A program made the position numbers and the translations under genes. Below, piece after piece: positions 45,154-52,869 of a stretch of 64,000 nt of DNA. Each line of letters begins with the position of its first letter. Position 1 is the first letter of the stretch. The notes under the pieces are model-generated. The model was not told the DNA's origin. It searched no databases and saw nothing but the letters and a program-made list of their open reading frames with translations. Where the stretch lies: NCBI RefSeq assembly GCF_026967925.1, contig NZ_JAPVBI010000002.1, positions 921,628 to 985,627 of the forward strand, given 5' to 3'. This stretch comes from Modestobacter sp. VKM Ac-2985. GTDB taxonomy: Bacteria; Actinomycetota; Actinomycetes; Mycobacteriales; Geodermatophilaceae.

Positions 45154-46427
45154 CGCAGCCGTTCGACGCCATCGACGTCATCCGGGCCAAGCGGGACGGC
45201 CGGCCGCTGAGCCCCGAGCAGATCCGCTGGGTGGTCGGGGCCTACACCGACCGGGTGGTGCCCGACGAGCAGATGAGCGCGCTGCTCATGGCCGTCTTCT
45301 TCCGGGGCATGTCCGCCGACGAGCTGGCGGCCTGGACCCAGGCGATGATCGACTCCGGCGTCCGCAAGGACCTCTCCTCGCTGGGTCGACCCACCGCGGA
45401 CAAGCACTCCACCGGCGGCGTCGGCGACAAGACCACCCTGCCGCTGGCCCCGTTGGTCGCCGCCTGCGGGGTCGCCGTGCCGCAGCTGTCCGGCCGCGGC
45501 CTCGGGCACACCGGCGGCACCCTGGACAAGCTGGAGTCGATCCCCGGGTGGCGGGCCGACGTCGGTGAGGAGGCCTACCTGGCCCAGCTCCGGGACGTCG
45601 GCGCGGTCATCTGCGCCGCGGGCTCGGACCTCGCACCGGCGGACAAGGTGCTCTACGCCCTCCGGGACGTGACCGGCACCGTCGAGTCCATCCCGCTGAT
45701 CGCCAGCTCGATCATGAGCAAGAAGATCGCCGAGGGCGCCGACGCCCTGGTGCTGGACGTGAAGACCGGGTCGGGTGCGTTCATGCGCGACCCGGCCGAC
45801 GCCCGCACGCTGGCCCGCACGATGGTCGGGCTGGGCGAGGCGGCCGGCGTGCGCACCGTGGCGCTGGTGACGGCGATGGACCGGCCGCTGGGCCGGGCCG
45901 CCGGCAACGCCGTCGAGGTGGCCGAGTCGGTCGAGGTGCTCGCCGGGGGTGGTCCGGCCGACGTCGTCGAGCTGACCCTCGCCCTGGCGCGGGAGATGCT
46001 CGCCGGCGTGGGCCGGGACGACGTCGACCCCGCCGACGTCCTCGCGGACGGCCGGGCGATGGACGTCTGGCGCCGGATGATCGCCGCCCAGGGCGGTGAC
46101 CCCGACGCCGCGCTGCCGCAGCCGGCCGAACGGCACGTGGTGACCGCCCCGGCCACCGGCACGCTGACCCGGCTGGACGCCTACGCGCTCGGTGTGGCGG
46201 CGTGGCGGCTGGGTGCCGGCCGGGCCCGCAAGGAGGACCCCGTGTCCGCCGCGGCCGGGGTCGTCTGGACCGCCGGCGTGGGGGAGCAGGTGACCGCCGG
46301 GCAGCCGCTGCTGGAGCTGCAGACCGACGACGCCGCCCGCATCCCGCGCGCGCTGGAGGCCCTGGAAGACGCGATCGGGGTCGACACCGGCGACGAACCC
46401 CTGCCCCTGGTCCTCGACCGCATCTAG
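45150..46427 (+). CDS. deoA: thymidine/pyrimidine-nucleoside phosphorylase
   Basis: A 425-residue phosphorylase that cleaves thymidine or (deoxy)uridine to base and (deoxy)ribose-1-phosphate. It has IDVIRAKRDGRPLS, the phosphate/nucleoside loop KHSTGGVGDKTTLPLAPLVAACG, the LSGRGLGHTGGTLDKLESIPG signature, IASSIMSKKIAEG with VLDVKTGSGAF, and the C-terminal PYNP-like RLGAGRARKEDPVSAAAGV. It is the last gene of the importer operon (Rv3314c equivalent). A 56-bp hairpin repeat begins 3 bases after the stop. Confidence 0.95.
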   Translation: MTQPFDAIDVIRAKRDGRPLSPEQIRWVVGAYTDRVVPDEQMSALLMAVFFRGMSADELAAWTQAMIDSGVRKDLSSLGRPTADKHSTGGVGDKTTLPLAPLVAACGVAVPQLSGRGLGHTGGTLDKLESIPGWRADVGEEAYLAQLRDVGAVICAAGSDLAPADKVLYALRDVTGTVESIPLIASSIMSKKIAEGADALVLDVKTGSGAFMRDPADARTLARTMVGLGEAAGVRTVALVTAMDRPLGRAAGNAVEVAESVEVLAGGGPADVVELTLALAREMLAGVGRDDVDPADVLADGRAMDVWRRMIAAQGGDPDAALPQPAERHVVTAPATGTLTRLDAYALGVAAWRLGAGRARKEDPVSAAAGVVWTAGVGEQVTAGQPLLELQTDDAARIPRALEALEDAIGVDTGDEPLPLVLDRI

Positions 46428-46429
46428 AA

Positions 46430-46485
46430 GGACCCCCTCGCCCCCCACCACTCGCAGGCTCGCGGCGGGGCCCTGCGAGGGGGCC
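46430..46485. repeat. 56-bp covarying hairpin element, copy 2
   Basis: Begins 3 bases after the deoA stop. Outer stem CCCCCTCGC (46433-46441) with GCGAGGGGG (46475-46483), extended by GG/CC round a bulged A exactly as in copy 1. The 33-base core 46442-46474 differs from copy 1 at only two positions, whereas the outer stem differs at several, each time compensated. Confidence 0.8.
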
Positions 46486-46561
46486 AGACGGCGAGTCGTC
46501 CCGCCGGCTCCATGATCGTCGGGGGAATCGGCGGGGGAGGGGTGGCACGGGGTGCACAGCC

Positions 46562-46583
46562 GGGGAGAGGACACTGACCTCTC
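46562..46583 (+). promoter_or_regulatory. hairpin over the start region of the ABC exporter gene
   Basis: GAGAGG pairs with CCTCTC around a 7-base loop, and the second arm ends directly at GTG 46584. It sequesters the only Shine-Dalgarno-like GGGGAGAGG. GACACT inside it also fits a leaderless -10, so the two readings compete. Confidence 0.35.
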
Positions 46584-47486
46584 GTGACCCGAACGCCCGC
46601 CGCACCCGCGCCCGGAGCGGTCCAGCCGGCCAGCCCGCTCGACCCCGATGCCGCCATCAGCATCCGCGGCCTGGTGAAGCGCTACGGCGACCGCAACGCC
46701 GTCGACGGCGTCGACCTGGACATCCAGCGCGGGGAGATCTTCGCCCTGCTCGGGCCCAACGGCGCGGGGAAGACCACCACCGTCGAGGTGCTGGAGGGCT
46801 ACCGCGCGCGGGACGGCGGCGAGGTCCGGGTGCTCGGCGTCGACCCGGCCGACGGCGGGCGGCGCTGGAAGGCCGAGCTCGGCATCGTGCTGCAGTCCGG
46901 CGCCGGCGACAGCCAGCTCACCTGCCTGGAGCTGCTGCGCGCCCAGGCCGCCTACTACCCCGCACCCCGCGACCCGGCCGAGGTGCTGGAGCTGGTCGGG
47001 CTCACCGAGAAGGCCGGCTCCCGCGGTCGCACGCTCTCCGGCGGCCAGCGCCGCCGGCTGGACGTCGCGCTGGGCATCGTCGGCCGGCCGCGGCTGCTCT
47101 TCCTCGACGAGCCCACCACCGGCTTCGACCCGGAGGCCCGCCGGCAGTTCTGGTCGCTGATCCGCTCGCTGCGCGACCTGGGCACCACGATGTTGCTGAC
47201 CACGCACTACCTCGACGAGGCCGAGGAGCTGGCCGACCGGGTGGGGGTCATCACCCGGGGTCGTTTGGTCGAGGTGGCCGTCCCGTCCGCGCTGGGCGGG
47301 CGTGGCCAGGCCCCCGCCGTCGTCAGCTGGACCGAGGACGGCGTCCGGCGCACCGCGGAGACCGCCGCCCCGACGGCCTTCGTCGCGGAGCTGGCCACCC
47401 GCTTCCCGGGCGAGGTGCCCGACCTGGCCGTCGCCCGACCCACGCTCGAGGACGTCTACCTGCGCATGATCGGTGACCCCGCATGA
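46584..47486 (+). CDS. ABC exporter ATP-binding protein (DrrA/CcmA type)
   Basis: A 300-residue ATPase. It has the ABC signature set: GLVKRYGDRNAVDGVDLDI, Walker A GPNGAGKTTTVEVLEGYR, Q-loop VLQSGAGDSQLT, LSGGQRRRLDVALGIVGRP, Walker B LLFLDEPTTGFDP and the switch His in LLTTHYLDEAEEL. The C-terminal extension is the DrrA-type. It pairs with the ABC-2 permease overlapping its end by 4 bases. Such pairs export drugs, lipids or wall precursors. The pair interrupts the run of nucleoside-salvage genes, and nothing nearby shows a biosynthetic cluster or substrate. Confidence 0.92.
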   Translation: MTRTPAAPAPGAVQPASPLDPDAAISIRGLVKRYGDRNAVDGVDLDIQRGEIFALLGPNGAGKTTTVEVLEGYRARDGGEVRVLGVDPADGGRRWKAELGIVLQSGAGDSQLTCLELLRAQAAYYPAPRDPAEVLELVGLTEKAGSRGRTLSGGQRRRLDVALGIVGRPRLLFLDEPTTGFDPEARRQFWSLIRSLRDLGTTMLLTTHYLDEAEELADRVGVITRGRLVEVAVPSALGGRGQAPAVVSWTEDGVRRTAETAAPTAFVAELATRFPGEVPDLAVARPTLEDVYLRMIGDPA

Positions 47487-48298
47487 CGATGACCGAGGAA
47501 CGCTCGCTGCCGTCGATCGCCGGCGTCTGCCGGACCCGGGCCGGCGTGGAGCTCAAGGAGTTCTTCCGGCAGCGGGAGTCGGTCGTCTTCACGCTGATGT
47601 TCCCGGTGATCCTGCTGCTGGTGTTCGGCGCGGTGCTGGACTACGAGCTGGGCTCCGGGGTGAGCTTCACCCAGTACTTCATGGCCGGGGTGATCGCCGC
47701 CGGGATCCTCGGCGCCAGCCTGCAGAACATGGCCATCGGCATCGCCACCGAGCGCAGCGACGGCACCCTCAAGGGCCTGGCCGGCACGCCGATGCCCAAG
47801 AGCGCCTACTTCGTCGGGAAGGTCGTCCAGGTCCTGGTCGTCACCGTGGCGATCGTGGTGATCCTGCTGGTCATCGGCGTCGTCTTCTACGGCGTCGACC
47901 TCCCGTCGGGGACGGGGTGGCTGACCTTCGCCTGGGTCGCCGCGCTGGGCTCGGCGGCCTGCACGCTGCTGGGCATCGCCGTCTCCAGCCTGGCCCGCAA
48001 CGGGCGCTCCGCCTCGGCGACGGTCACCCCGGTGGCGCTGGTCCTGCAGTTCATCTCGGGGGTGTTCTTCCAGTTCAGCGAGGTCCCCACCTGGCTGCAG
48101 ACGATCGCCGCGGTCTTCCCGCTGAAGTGGATGGCCCAGGGGCTGCGCTCGGTCTTCCTCCCCGACGCGCTGGCCGCCCAGGAGCCGGCCGGCAGCTGGG
48201 AGCTCGGCCGGGTCGCCCTGGTGCTGGGCATCTGGTGCGTCGTCGGCCTGGTGCTCTGCGTGCGCACCTTCCGCTGGCAGGACCGCATCGACCGGTAA
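47483..48298 (+). CDS. ABC-2 type exporter permease
   Basis: A 271-residue permease with six helices. A cytoplasmic start (CRTRAGVELKEFFRQRESVVFTLMFPVILLLVFG) is typical of DrrB-like ABC-2 proteins. Then FMAGVIAAGILGASLQNMAIGIATERSDGTLKGLAGTPMPKSAYFVGK, with the conserved E-R-x-x-G-T-L-K segment contacting the ATPase, and ALVLQFISGVFFQFSEVPTWLQTIAAVFPLKWMAQGLR before the last helix. It functions with the preceding ATPase (ATGA overlap). The substrate is unknown. Confidence 0.9.
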   Translation: MTMTEERSLPSIAGVCRTRAGVELKEFFRQRESVVFTLMFPVILLLVFGAVLDYELGSGVSFTQYFMAGVIAAGILGASLQNMAIGIATERSDGTLKGLAGTPMPKSAYFVGKVVQVLVVTVAIVVILLVIGVVFYGVDLPSGTGWLTFAWVAALGSAACTLLGIAVSSLARNGRSASATVTPVALVLQFISGVFFQFSEVPTWLQTIAAVFPLKWMAQGLRSVFLPDALAAQEPAGSWELGRVALVLGIWCVVGLVLCVRTFRWQDRIDR

Positions 48299-48320
48299 CG
48301 GGCGCCCCGGGACGTCTGGG

Positions 48321-48326
48321 TAGCGT
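48321..48326 (+). promoter_or_regulatory. -10 box for add
   Basis: TAGCGT with a 6-base gap to ATG 48333; predicted leaderless transcript. Confidence 0.55.
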
Positions 48327-48332
48327 GCGGGG

Positions 48333-49412
48333 ATGCCCGCCGCGCCCCTGGATGCCGACAGTCTCGCCCGCGCGCCGAAGGTGCTGCTGCACGACCACCT
48401 GGACGGCGGGCTGCGGCCGCAGACGGTGCTGGAGCTGGCCGAGGAGGTCGGGTACCGCGACCTGCCCGCCGACGAGCCGGAGGCGCTGGGCCGCTGGTTC
48501 CGCGAGTCCGCGGACTCCGGTTCACTCGAGCGCTACCTGCTGACCTTCGCGCACACCGTGGCGGTCATGCAGCGCCCGGAGGCGGTGCAGCGGGTGGCCC
48601 GCGAGTGCGCGCTGGACCTGGCCGCCGACGGGGTCGTCTACGCCGAGGTGCGGATGGCCCCGGAGCTGCTGACCGCGGGCGGGATGTCGCTGGACGACGC
48701 GGTCGAGGCGATGCTCGACGGCTACGCCCAGGGCAGTCGGGAGGCCGCGGCCGCCGGGCACCCGATCGTCGTCGGCACGCTGCTGTGCGCGATGCGCCAG
48801 GCCGACCGCTGGGTCGAGGTCGCCGAGCAGGTCGTGCGGCACCGGGACGCCGGGGTGGTCGGCTTCGACCTGGCCGGGCCCGAGGACGGCTTCCCGCCGG
48901 ACCGCATCCCCGCGGCGATCGAGCTGCTGGACCGCGCCGGTGCCCACCGCACGGTCCACGCCGGCGAGGCGGCCGGCATCGAGTCGATCCGGGCCGCCCT
49001 GGACGGCGCCGGCGCCGAGCGGCTGGGCCACGGGGTGCGGATCGCCGACGAGGTGCCGGCCGACGGCCCGCTGGGTGCGCTGGCCGAGCGGGTGCGCGAG
49101 GAGCAGGTGCCGCTGGAGGTCGCGCCGTCGTCCAACGTGCAGACCGGCGCCTACCCGACGTTGGCCGACCACCCGGTCGACCGGCTGCACCGGGCCGGCT
49201 TCACGGTGACCCTCAACACCGACAACCGGCTGATGAGCGGGGTGTCGGCCACCAGCGAGCTGGTCGCGGTCGTGGACACCTTCGGCTGGGGCTGGGACGA
49301 CGTGCAGGCGGTGGCCGAGCGGGCGCTGCGCGGCGGGTTCGCCGACGACGCGGTGCGGGCCCGGGTGTTCACCGAGGTGCTCCGACCGGGCTTCGAGGCA
49401 CTGCGCTCCTGA
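48333..49412 (+). CDS. add: adenosine deaminase
   Basis: A 359-residue zinc enzyme converting (deoxy)adenosine to (deoxy)inosine. Metal ligands are in LLHDHLDGGLRP (HxH), TVHAGEAAG and the late Asp pair in NTDNRLMSG. The catalytic Glu is in HAGEA and the catalytic His in LGHGVRIADE; GFDLAGPEDGFP and SSNVQTGAY complete the set. It matches Rv3313c. Inosine made here can be phosphorolysed by the DeoD homologue at the end of the window. Confidence 0.94.
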   Translation: MPAAPLDADSLARAPKVLLHDHLDGGLRPQTVLELAEEVGYRDLPADEPEALGRWFRESADSGSLERYLLTFAHTVAVMQRPEAVQRVARECALDLAADGVVYAEVRMAPELLTAGGMSLDDAVEAMLDGYAQGSREAAAAGHPIVVGTLLCAMRQADRWVEVAEQVVRHRDAGVVGFDLAGPEDGFPPDRIPAAIELLDRAGAHRTVHAGEAAGIESIRAALDGAGAERLGHGVRIADEVPADGPLGALAERVREEQVPLEVAPSSNVQTGAYPTLADHPVDRLHRAGFTVTLNTDNRLMSGVSATSELVAVVDTFGWGWDDVQAVAERALRGGFADDAVRARVFTEVLRPGFEALRS

Positions 49413-49465
49413 CCCGCGCGAGCAGGGTCACCCACGCTCGGGAATCTTCTGGGCGCGGTCGCTGC

Positions 49466-49640
49466 TAACCTGGACGTGCCGGTGAACGCCGGTCATCCTC
49501 CCGGGCGGTCCTGCCCGGGCACAGCGCATCCGTGCAGATCACGCGTCATAGCAGACGCCCCCGATCACCAGCGTGGACGCCGGGCATCCGGCGACCACCA
49601 TCACCACGGGACGCGCGCCGATCTGTATCGGAGTCCCCGC
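49466..49640 (+). promoter_or_regulatory. promoter and long 5' leader of the DEAD-box helicase gene
   Basis: TAACCT (49466-49471) is a good -10 candidate, so the transcript would carry about 160 untranslated bases before TTG 49641. The leader contains GC-rich hairpins, for example CCGGGCGG/CCGCCCGG-type pairing near 49500-49520. No upstream in-frame start fits the protein family. Cold-shock-like RNA control is a guess. Confidence 0.45.
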
Positions 49641-51269
49641 TTGTCCTCGTTCGACTCTGTCGACGTTCAGAACACCCCCGCTCTGCAGGACGCCCCGGCT
49701 GACGCCGCCGTCCTCGACACGCCCCCCACCGAGGCCCCCGCGGCCGAGGTGGCGCCCGAGCCCACCGGTCCGACCTTCGCCCAGCTGGGCCTGCCCCAGC
49801 CGCTGGTCACCGCGCTGGAGCGCAAGGGCATCCGTCACCCCTTCGCCATCCAGACCTCCGCCCTGCCGGACGCCCTCGCCGGGCGCGACGTGCTCGGCAA
49901 GGCCGCCACCGGTTCGGGCAAGACGCTGGCCTTCGGTCTGCCGCTGCTCGCCCGGCTCGGTGCCGAGCCCGGTCAGGGTCGCCGCGCACCGCGTGGCCTG
50001 ATCCTGGTGCCGACCCGCGAGCTGGCCCAGCAGGTGCACGACAACCTGGCCCCGCTCGGGCAGGCCAACGGCGTGCAGCTGGCCGCCGTCTACGGCGGTG
50101 CCTCGATGTACCGCCAGATCCAGCAGCTGCGTCGCGGTGTCGACGTGCTGATCGCCACCCCCGGGCGGCTCCAGGACCTGATCAACCAGGGCGAGGCCAC
50201 CCTCGCCGAGGTGATCGTCTCCGTCATCGACGAGGCCGACTTCATGTCCGACCTCGGCTTCCTGCCGGTGGTCAAGGAACTGCTCGACCAGACCCGCCCC
50301 GACGGTCAGCGGCTGCTCTTCTCGGCCACGCTGGACGGCGAGGTCGACACCCTGGTGCGCCGTTACCTCAAGGACCCGGCCCGCCACGAGGTCGCCAAGG
50401 CCGAGGACAGCGGTCCGCAGGCCGAGCACCTGGCCTACAGCGTGTCCTTCCCGGACAAGCTGAAGATCGCCGAGGCGATGGCCGCCCGTCCGGGCCGGAT
50501 CATCATCTTCGTCCGGACACAGCACGGTGCCGACCGGCTGGCCGGCAACCTGCAGCAGGTCGGCATCGCGGCCGAGCCCATCCACGGTGGGCTCCCGCAG
50601 GCGGCCCGCCGCCGTGCGCTGGAGGCGTTCACCGACGCCCGCAGCCCGGTCCTGGTGGCCACCGACGTCGCCGCGCGTGGCATCCACGTCGACGACGTGT
50701 CGCTGGTCCTGCACTACGACCCGCCGGCAGACCACAAGACCTACCTGCACCGTTCCGGCCGCACCGCGCGCGCCGGTGCCGCAGGTGTCGTGGTCTCGCT
50801 GCTCCTCCCCGACCAGGTGGGCCAGGCCAAGCGCCGCTTCCGCCAGGCCAAGCTCGACCCGCAGGTGTCGCGGATCCGCCCGGGCGACGCCCCGATCACG
50901 GACCTCGTGGCCGGTGGCACGTTCGTCGAGCCGATCGTCCGTCCGGTGCGCGAGTCGCGCCGTCCGGCCGGCGGTTCCGGTGGGCGTCGTCCCTCCGGGG
51001 AGCGTCCCGGTGGCTACCGCGGCGGCCCGCGCCGTCCTGCCGGCGACCGCGATCGCACGTACGGAGACCGCCCCTCGGGCGAGCGCTCCTACGGCGATCG
51101 GGATCGCAGTGCGGCTGGCCGTCCTGCCGGCGACCGCGACCGCTCGTACGGAGACCGCCCCTCGGGCGAGCGCTCCTACGGCGATCGGGATCGTTCCGGT
51201 GGCTACCGCGGCACCAGCGACGGGCAGCGCTCCGGCGGCCGCCCCTCGCGCCCGGCCCGCTCCTTCTGA
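49641..51269 (+). CDS. DEAD-box RNA helicase
   Basis: A 542-residue ATP-dependent RNA helicase. After an acidic, Ala/Pro-rich tail (1-35) it has the Q-motif region (FAQLGLPQPLVTALERKGIRHPFAIQ), I ATGSGKTLAF, Ia PTRELAQQ, II DEADFMSDLGF, III SAT, IV IIIFVRTQHGADRLA, V TDVAARGIHVD and VI HRSGRTARAG. The C-terminal 110 residues are Arg/Gly/Asp/Tyr-rich with a 29-residue repeat (PAGDRDR-YGDRPSGERSYG). TTG 49641 is chosen because GGAG sits 7 bases upstream and it gives the common SSFDSVD start; the frame stays open to 49476. Basic RGG-like tails bind RNA. Confidence 0.93.
   Translation: MSSFDSVDVQNTPALQDAPADAAVLDTPPTEAPAAEVAPEPTGPTFAQLGLPQPLVTALERKGIRHPFAIQTSALPDALAGRDVLGKAATGSGKTLAFGLPLLARLGAEPGQGRRAPRGLILVPTRELAQQVHDNLAPLGQANGVQLAAVYGGASMYRQIQQLRRGVDVLIATPGRLQDLINQGEATLAEVIVSVIDEADFMSDLGFLPVVKELLDQTRPDGQRLLFSATLDGEVDTLVRRYLKDPARHEVAKAEDSGPQAEHLAYSVSFPDKLKIAEAMAARPGRIIIFVRTQHGADRLAGNLQQVGIAAEPIHGGLPQAARRRALEAFTDARSPVLVATDVAARGIHVDDVSLVLHYDPPADHKTYLHRSGRTARAGAAGVVVSLLLPDQVGQAKRRFRQAKLDPQVSRIRPGDAPITDLVAGGTFVEPIVRPVRESRRPAGGSGGRRPSGERPGGYRGGPRRPAGDRDRTYGDRPSGERSYGDRDRSAAGRPAGDRDRSYGDRPSGERSYGDRDRSGGYRGTSDGQRSGGRPSRPARSF
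51032..51193 (+). repeat. 87-bp tandem repeat in the helicase tail
   Basis: Unit 51032-51118 (87 bp, 29 codons) is repeated from 51119 with a nearly identical 75 bp. It encodes two copies of the RPAGDRDR(T/S)YGDRPSGERSYGDRDR region. Recent in-frame duplication is likely. Confidence 0.85.
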
Positions 51270-51274
51270 GCAGG

Positions 51275-51346
51275 GGCCCCGTCCGTGAGGACGGGGCCGC
51301 AACGGCAACGGCCGGCTCCCGCATCGCGGGGGCCGGCCGTTGCCGT
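51275..51346 (+). terminator. double terminator between helicase and the convergent gene
   Basis: Two hairpins in tandem: 51275-51284 with 51289-51298 (10 bp, GTGA tetraloop), then 51302-51316 with 51332-51346 (15 bp, inner extension CCCGC/GCGGG). They separate the helicase gene from the minus-strand gene ending at 51364. Confidence 0.88.
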
Positions 51347-51363
51347 CTGTCCGGGGTCCTCCG

Positions 51364-52803
51364 TCAGCGTGCGGCGGCGTCGCGGAAGACCAGGACGGTG
51401 CCGACGTCGGTGAGGACGTCGCCCCAGGCCGACCCCAGTGCTGAGGCGTCCTCCGCGGACAGCGGGGCGGTCGGCTCGGCCTCGCTGCGGGCCACGGCTC
51501 GGCCCAGCGGTGCGCCCGGGCCGAGCAGTTCCTGCACGCGCACGAGGCCGGCGTACTCGGCGAGGTCGAGTGCGCCCTCGGCCGGCTGCGCCAGGGCCTG
51601 ATGGGTCACCAGCCCGCCGGCGCCCCCGGCCACCTCGGTGAGCACCTCGGCCAGCGCCGCCAGGTCGTAGCGGTCCTCGTCGGCCGGCAGGGGCATGGTG
51701 TCGGTGTCGGCCACCTCGGGCCACGAGGCGATCTCGGTGAGGTCGTGCTCCTCGTCGCCGGCGCAGAACCGGGCCAGCTCCACCGGGGTCGGGAAGACGA
51801 AGACCTTCCCGTCGCGACCGAGGAAGCGCGCCCGGTCGTCGACGTAGCAGCGCAGGGTGATCCCCGCGCCCTCCGGCACGACCAGCTCCACCGGCAGGAT
51901 GCCGACCGCCTCCCAGAACTCCTGGGCGGCGGCGACGGCCGCAGGGGTGGCGGTCAGCCCGCTGCCGCTGCGGATGGTCCGGATGCCGGCGGTGGACGCA
52001 TCGGCCGGGCTGGCCGCTGTGGAGCCGGCGGCGGGGCGGGCAGCCGGGGCGTCGTCGTCGTCCTCGTCTCCGTCGTCGTCACCGGGCTCGGCGGCGCGGG
52101 CCTCGGCCTCCTCGGCGGCGGAGGGGTAGTCGTCCACCGCGACGGTGCCGGCGCCGGTCCAGTCGAGGTGCTCGTCGAGCTCCTCGAGGACGTCCTCCCA
52201 CAGCTCGTCGACCGCGGTGCCCAGCCGCGCCCAGCTCTCCTCGCCGCTCCGGCCGAGGAACGCCCCGACGCCCAGGCCGAGGGCGGCGATCTCGGGGCGG
52301 GAGACCAGCTCGGCGACGGCCTCGAAGCCGGTCTCGTCGTCGTCCAGGTCCTCGTCGTCCTCGTCGCCGGTGGTGTCGCAGCACTCGGCGAGCCGGCCGA
52401 CGATGTCGACGTCGGCGGCCAGCTCCTCGACGGCCCAGCGGTCGGGGTTCTCCGCGACGATGTCGTAGACGCCGTCGAGGTCGTAGCGGTGGTCCTCGTC
52501 GGGGGTGAGGTCGGCGGCGCCCAGCGTCGACACCGTGGGCCAGACCGGGTGGTCGGCGAGGTCGTGGTCGGTGCTCATGCGGCAGAAGGCGGCCAGCGCG
52601 GCGGGCGAGGGGAACAGGTGGACGACGGCGGTGGGGCCGGGGGCCTCGGGGTCGTCGTCGTTGATGTCGGCCGGCACGTCGATCGTGCTGCCGAGGAACG
52701 CCTGCCACTCCTCGCCGTCCTCTTCCCACGGCGGCGCCCAGAGCGTGTAGCCCGTGCGGTCGTCGAGGGTCAGGGCGATGGGGACGATGCTGGGCCTGGG
52801 CAC
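51364..52803 (-). CDS. conserved actinobacterial protein with duplicated domain (often labelled primosomal protein)
   Basis: A 479-residue acidic, soluble protein. The start (IVPIALTLDDRTGYTLWAPPW then W-AFLG) resembles an actinobacterial family commonly labelled primosomal protein, seen near add-deoA in mycobacteria; that label has no support in the sequence. Two related halves are visible. VVHLFPSPAALAAFCRMSTDHDLADHP with PDEDHRYDL (about residues 60-115) is echoed by KVFVFPTPVELARFCAGDEEHDLTEI with PADEDRYDLAAL (about 335-390). An Asp/Ala-rich linker (about 235-265) separates them. GTG 52803 follows CAGGAT by 6 bases. No enzymatic motif is seen. Confidence 0.75.
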   Translation of the reverse strand: MPRPSIVPIALTLDDRTGYTLWAPPWEEDGEEWQAFLGSTIDVPADINDDDPEAPGPTAVVHLFPSPAALAAFCRMSTDHDLADHPVWPTVSTLGAADLTPDEDHRYDLDGVYDIVAENPDRWAVEELAADVDIVGRLAECCDTTGDEDDEDLDDDETGFEAVAELVSRPEIAALGLGVGAFLGRSGEESWARLGTAVDELWEDVLEELDEHLDWTGAGTVAVDDYPSAAEEAEARAAEPGDDDGDEDDDDAPAARPAAGSTAASPADASTAGIRTIRSGSGLTATPAAVAAAQEFWEAVGILPVELVVPEGAGITLRCYVDDRARFLGRDGKVFVFPTPVELARFCAGDEEHDLTEIASWPEVADTDTMPLPADEDRYDLAALAEVLTEVAGGAGGLVTHQALAQPAEGALDLAEYAGLVRVQELLGPGAPLGRAVARSEAEPTAPLSAEDASALGSAWGDVLTDVGTVLVFRDAAAR

Positions 52804-52869
52804 CCGTCCATCCTGCCCGGTGGGGCTGGGTCCTCGCAGGCCGGTGTGTCTGTCTGCTGCCCGGCCCCG

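Noticed and set aside
46584-48298. Part of an antibiotic biosynthetic cluster
   Set aside because: The ABC pair is of drug-export type, but no biosynthetic or tailoring genes flank it.
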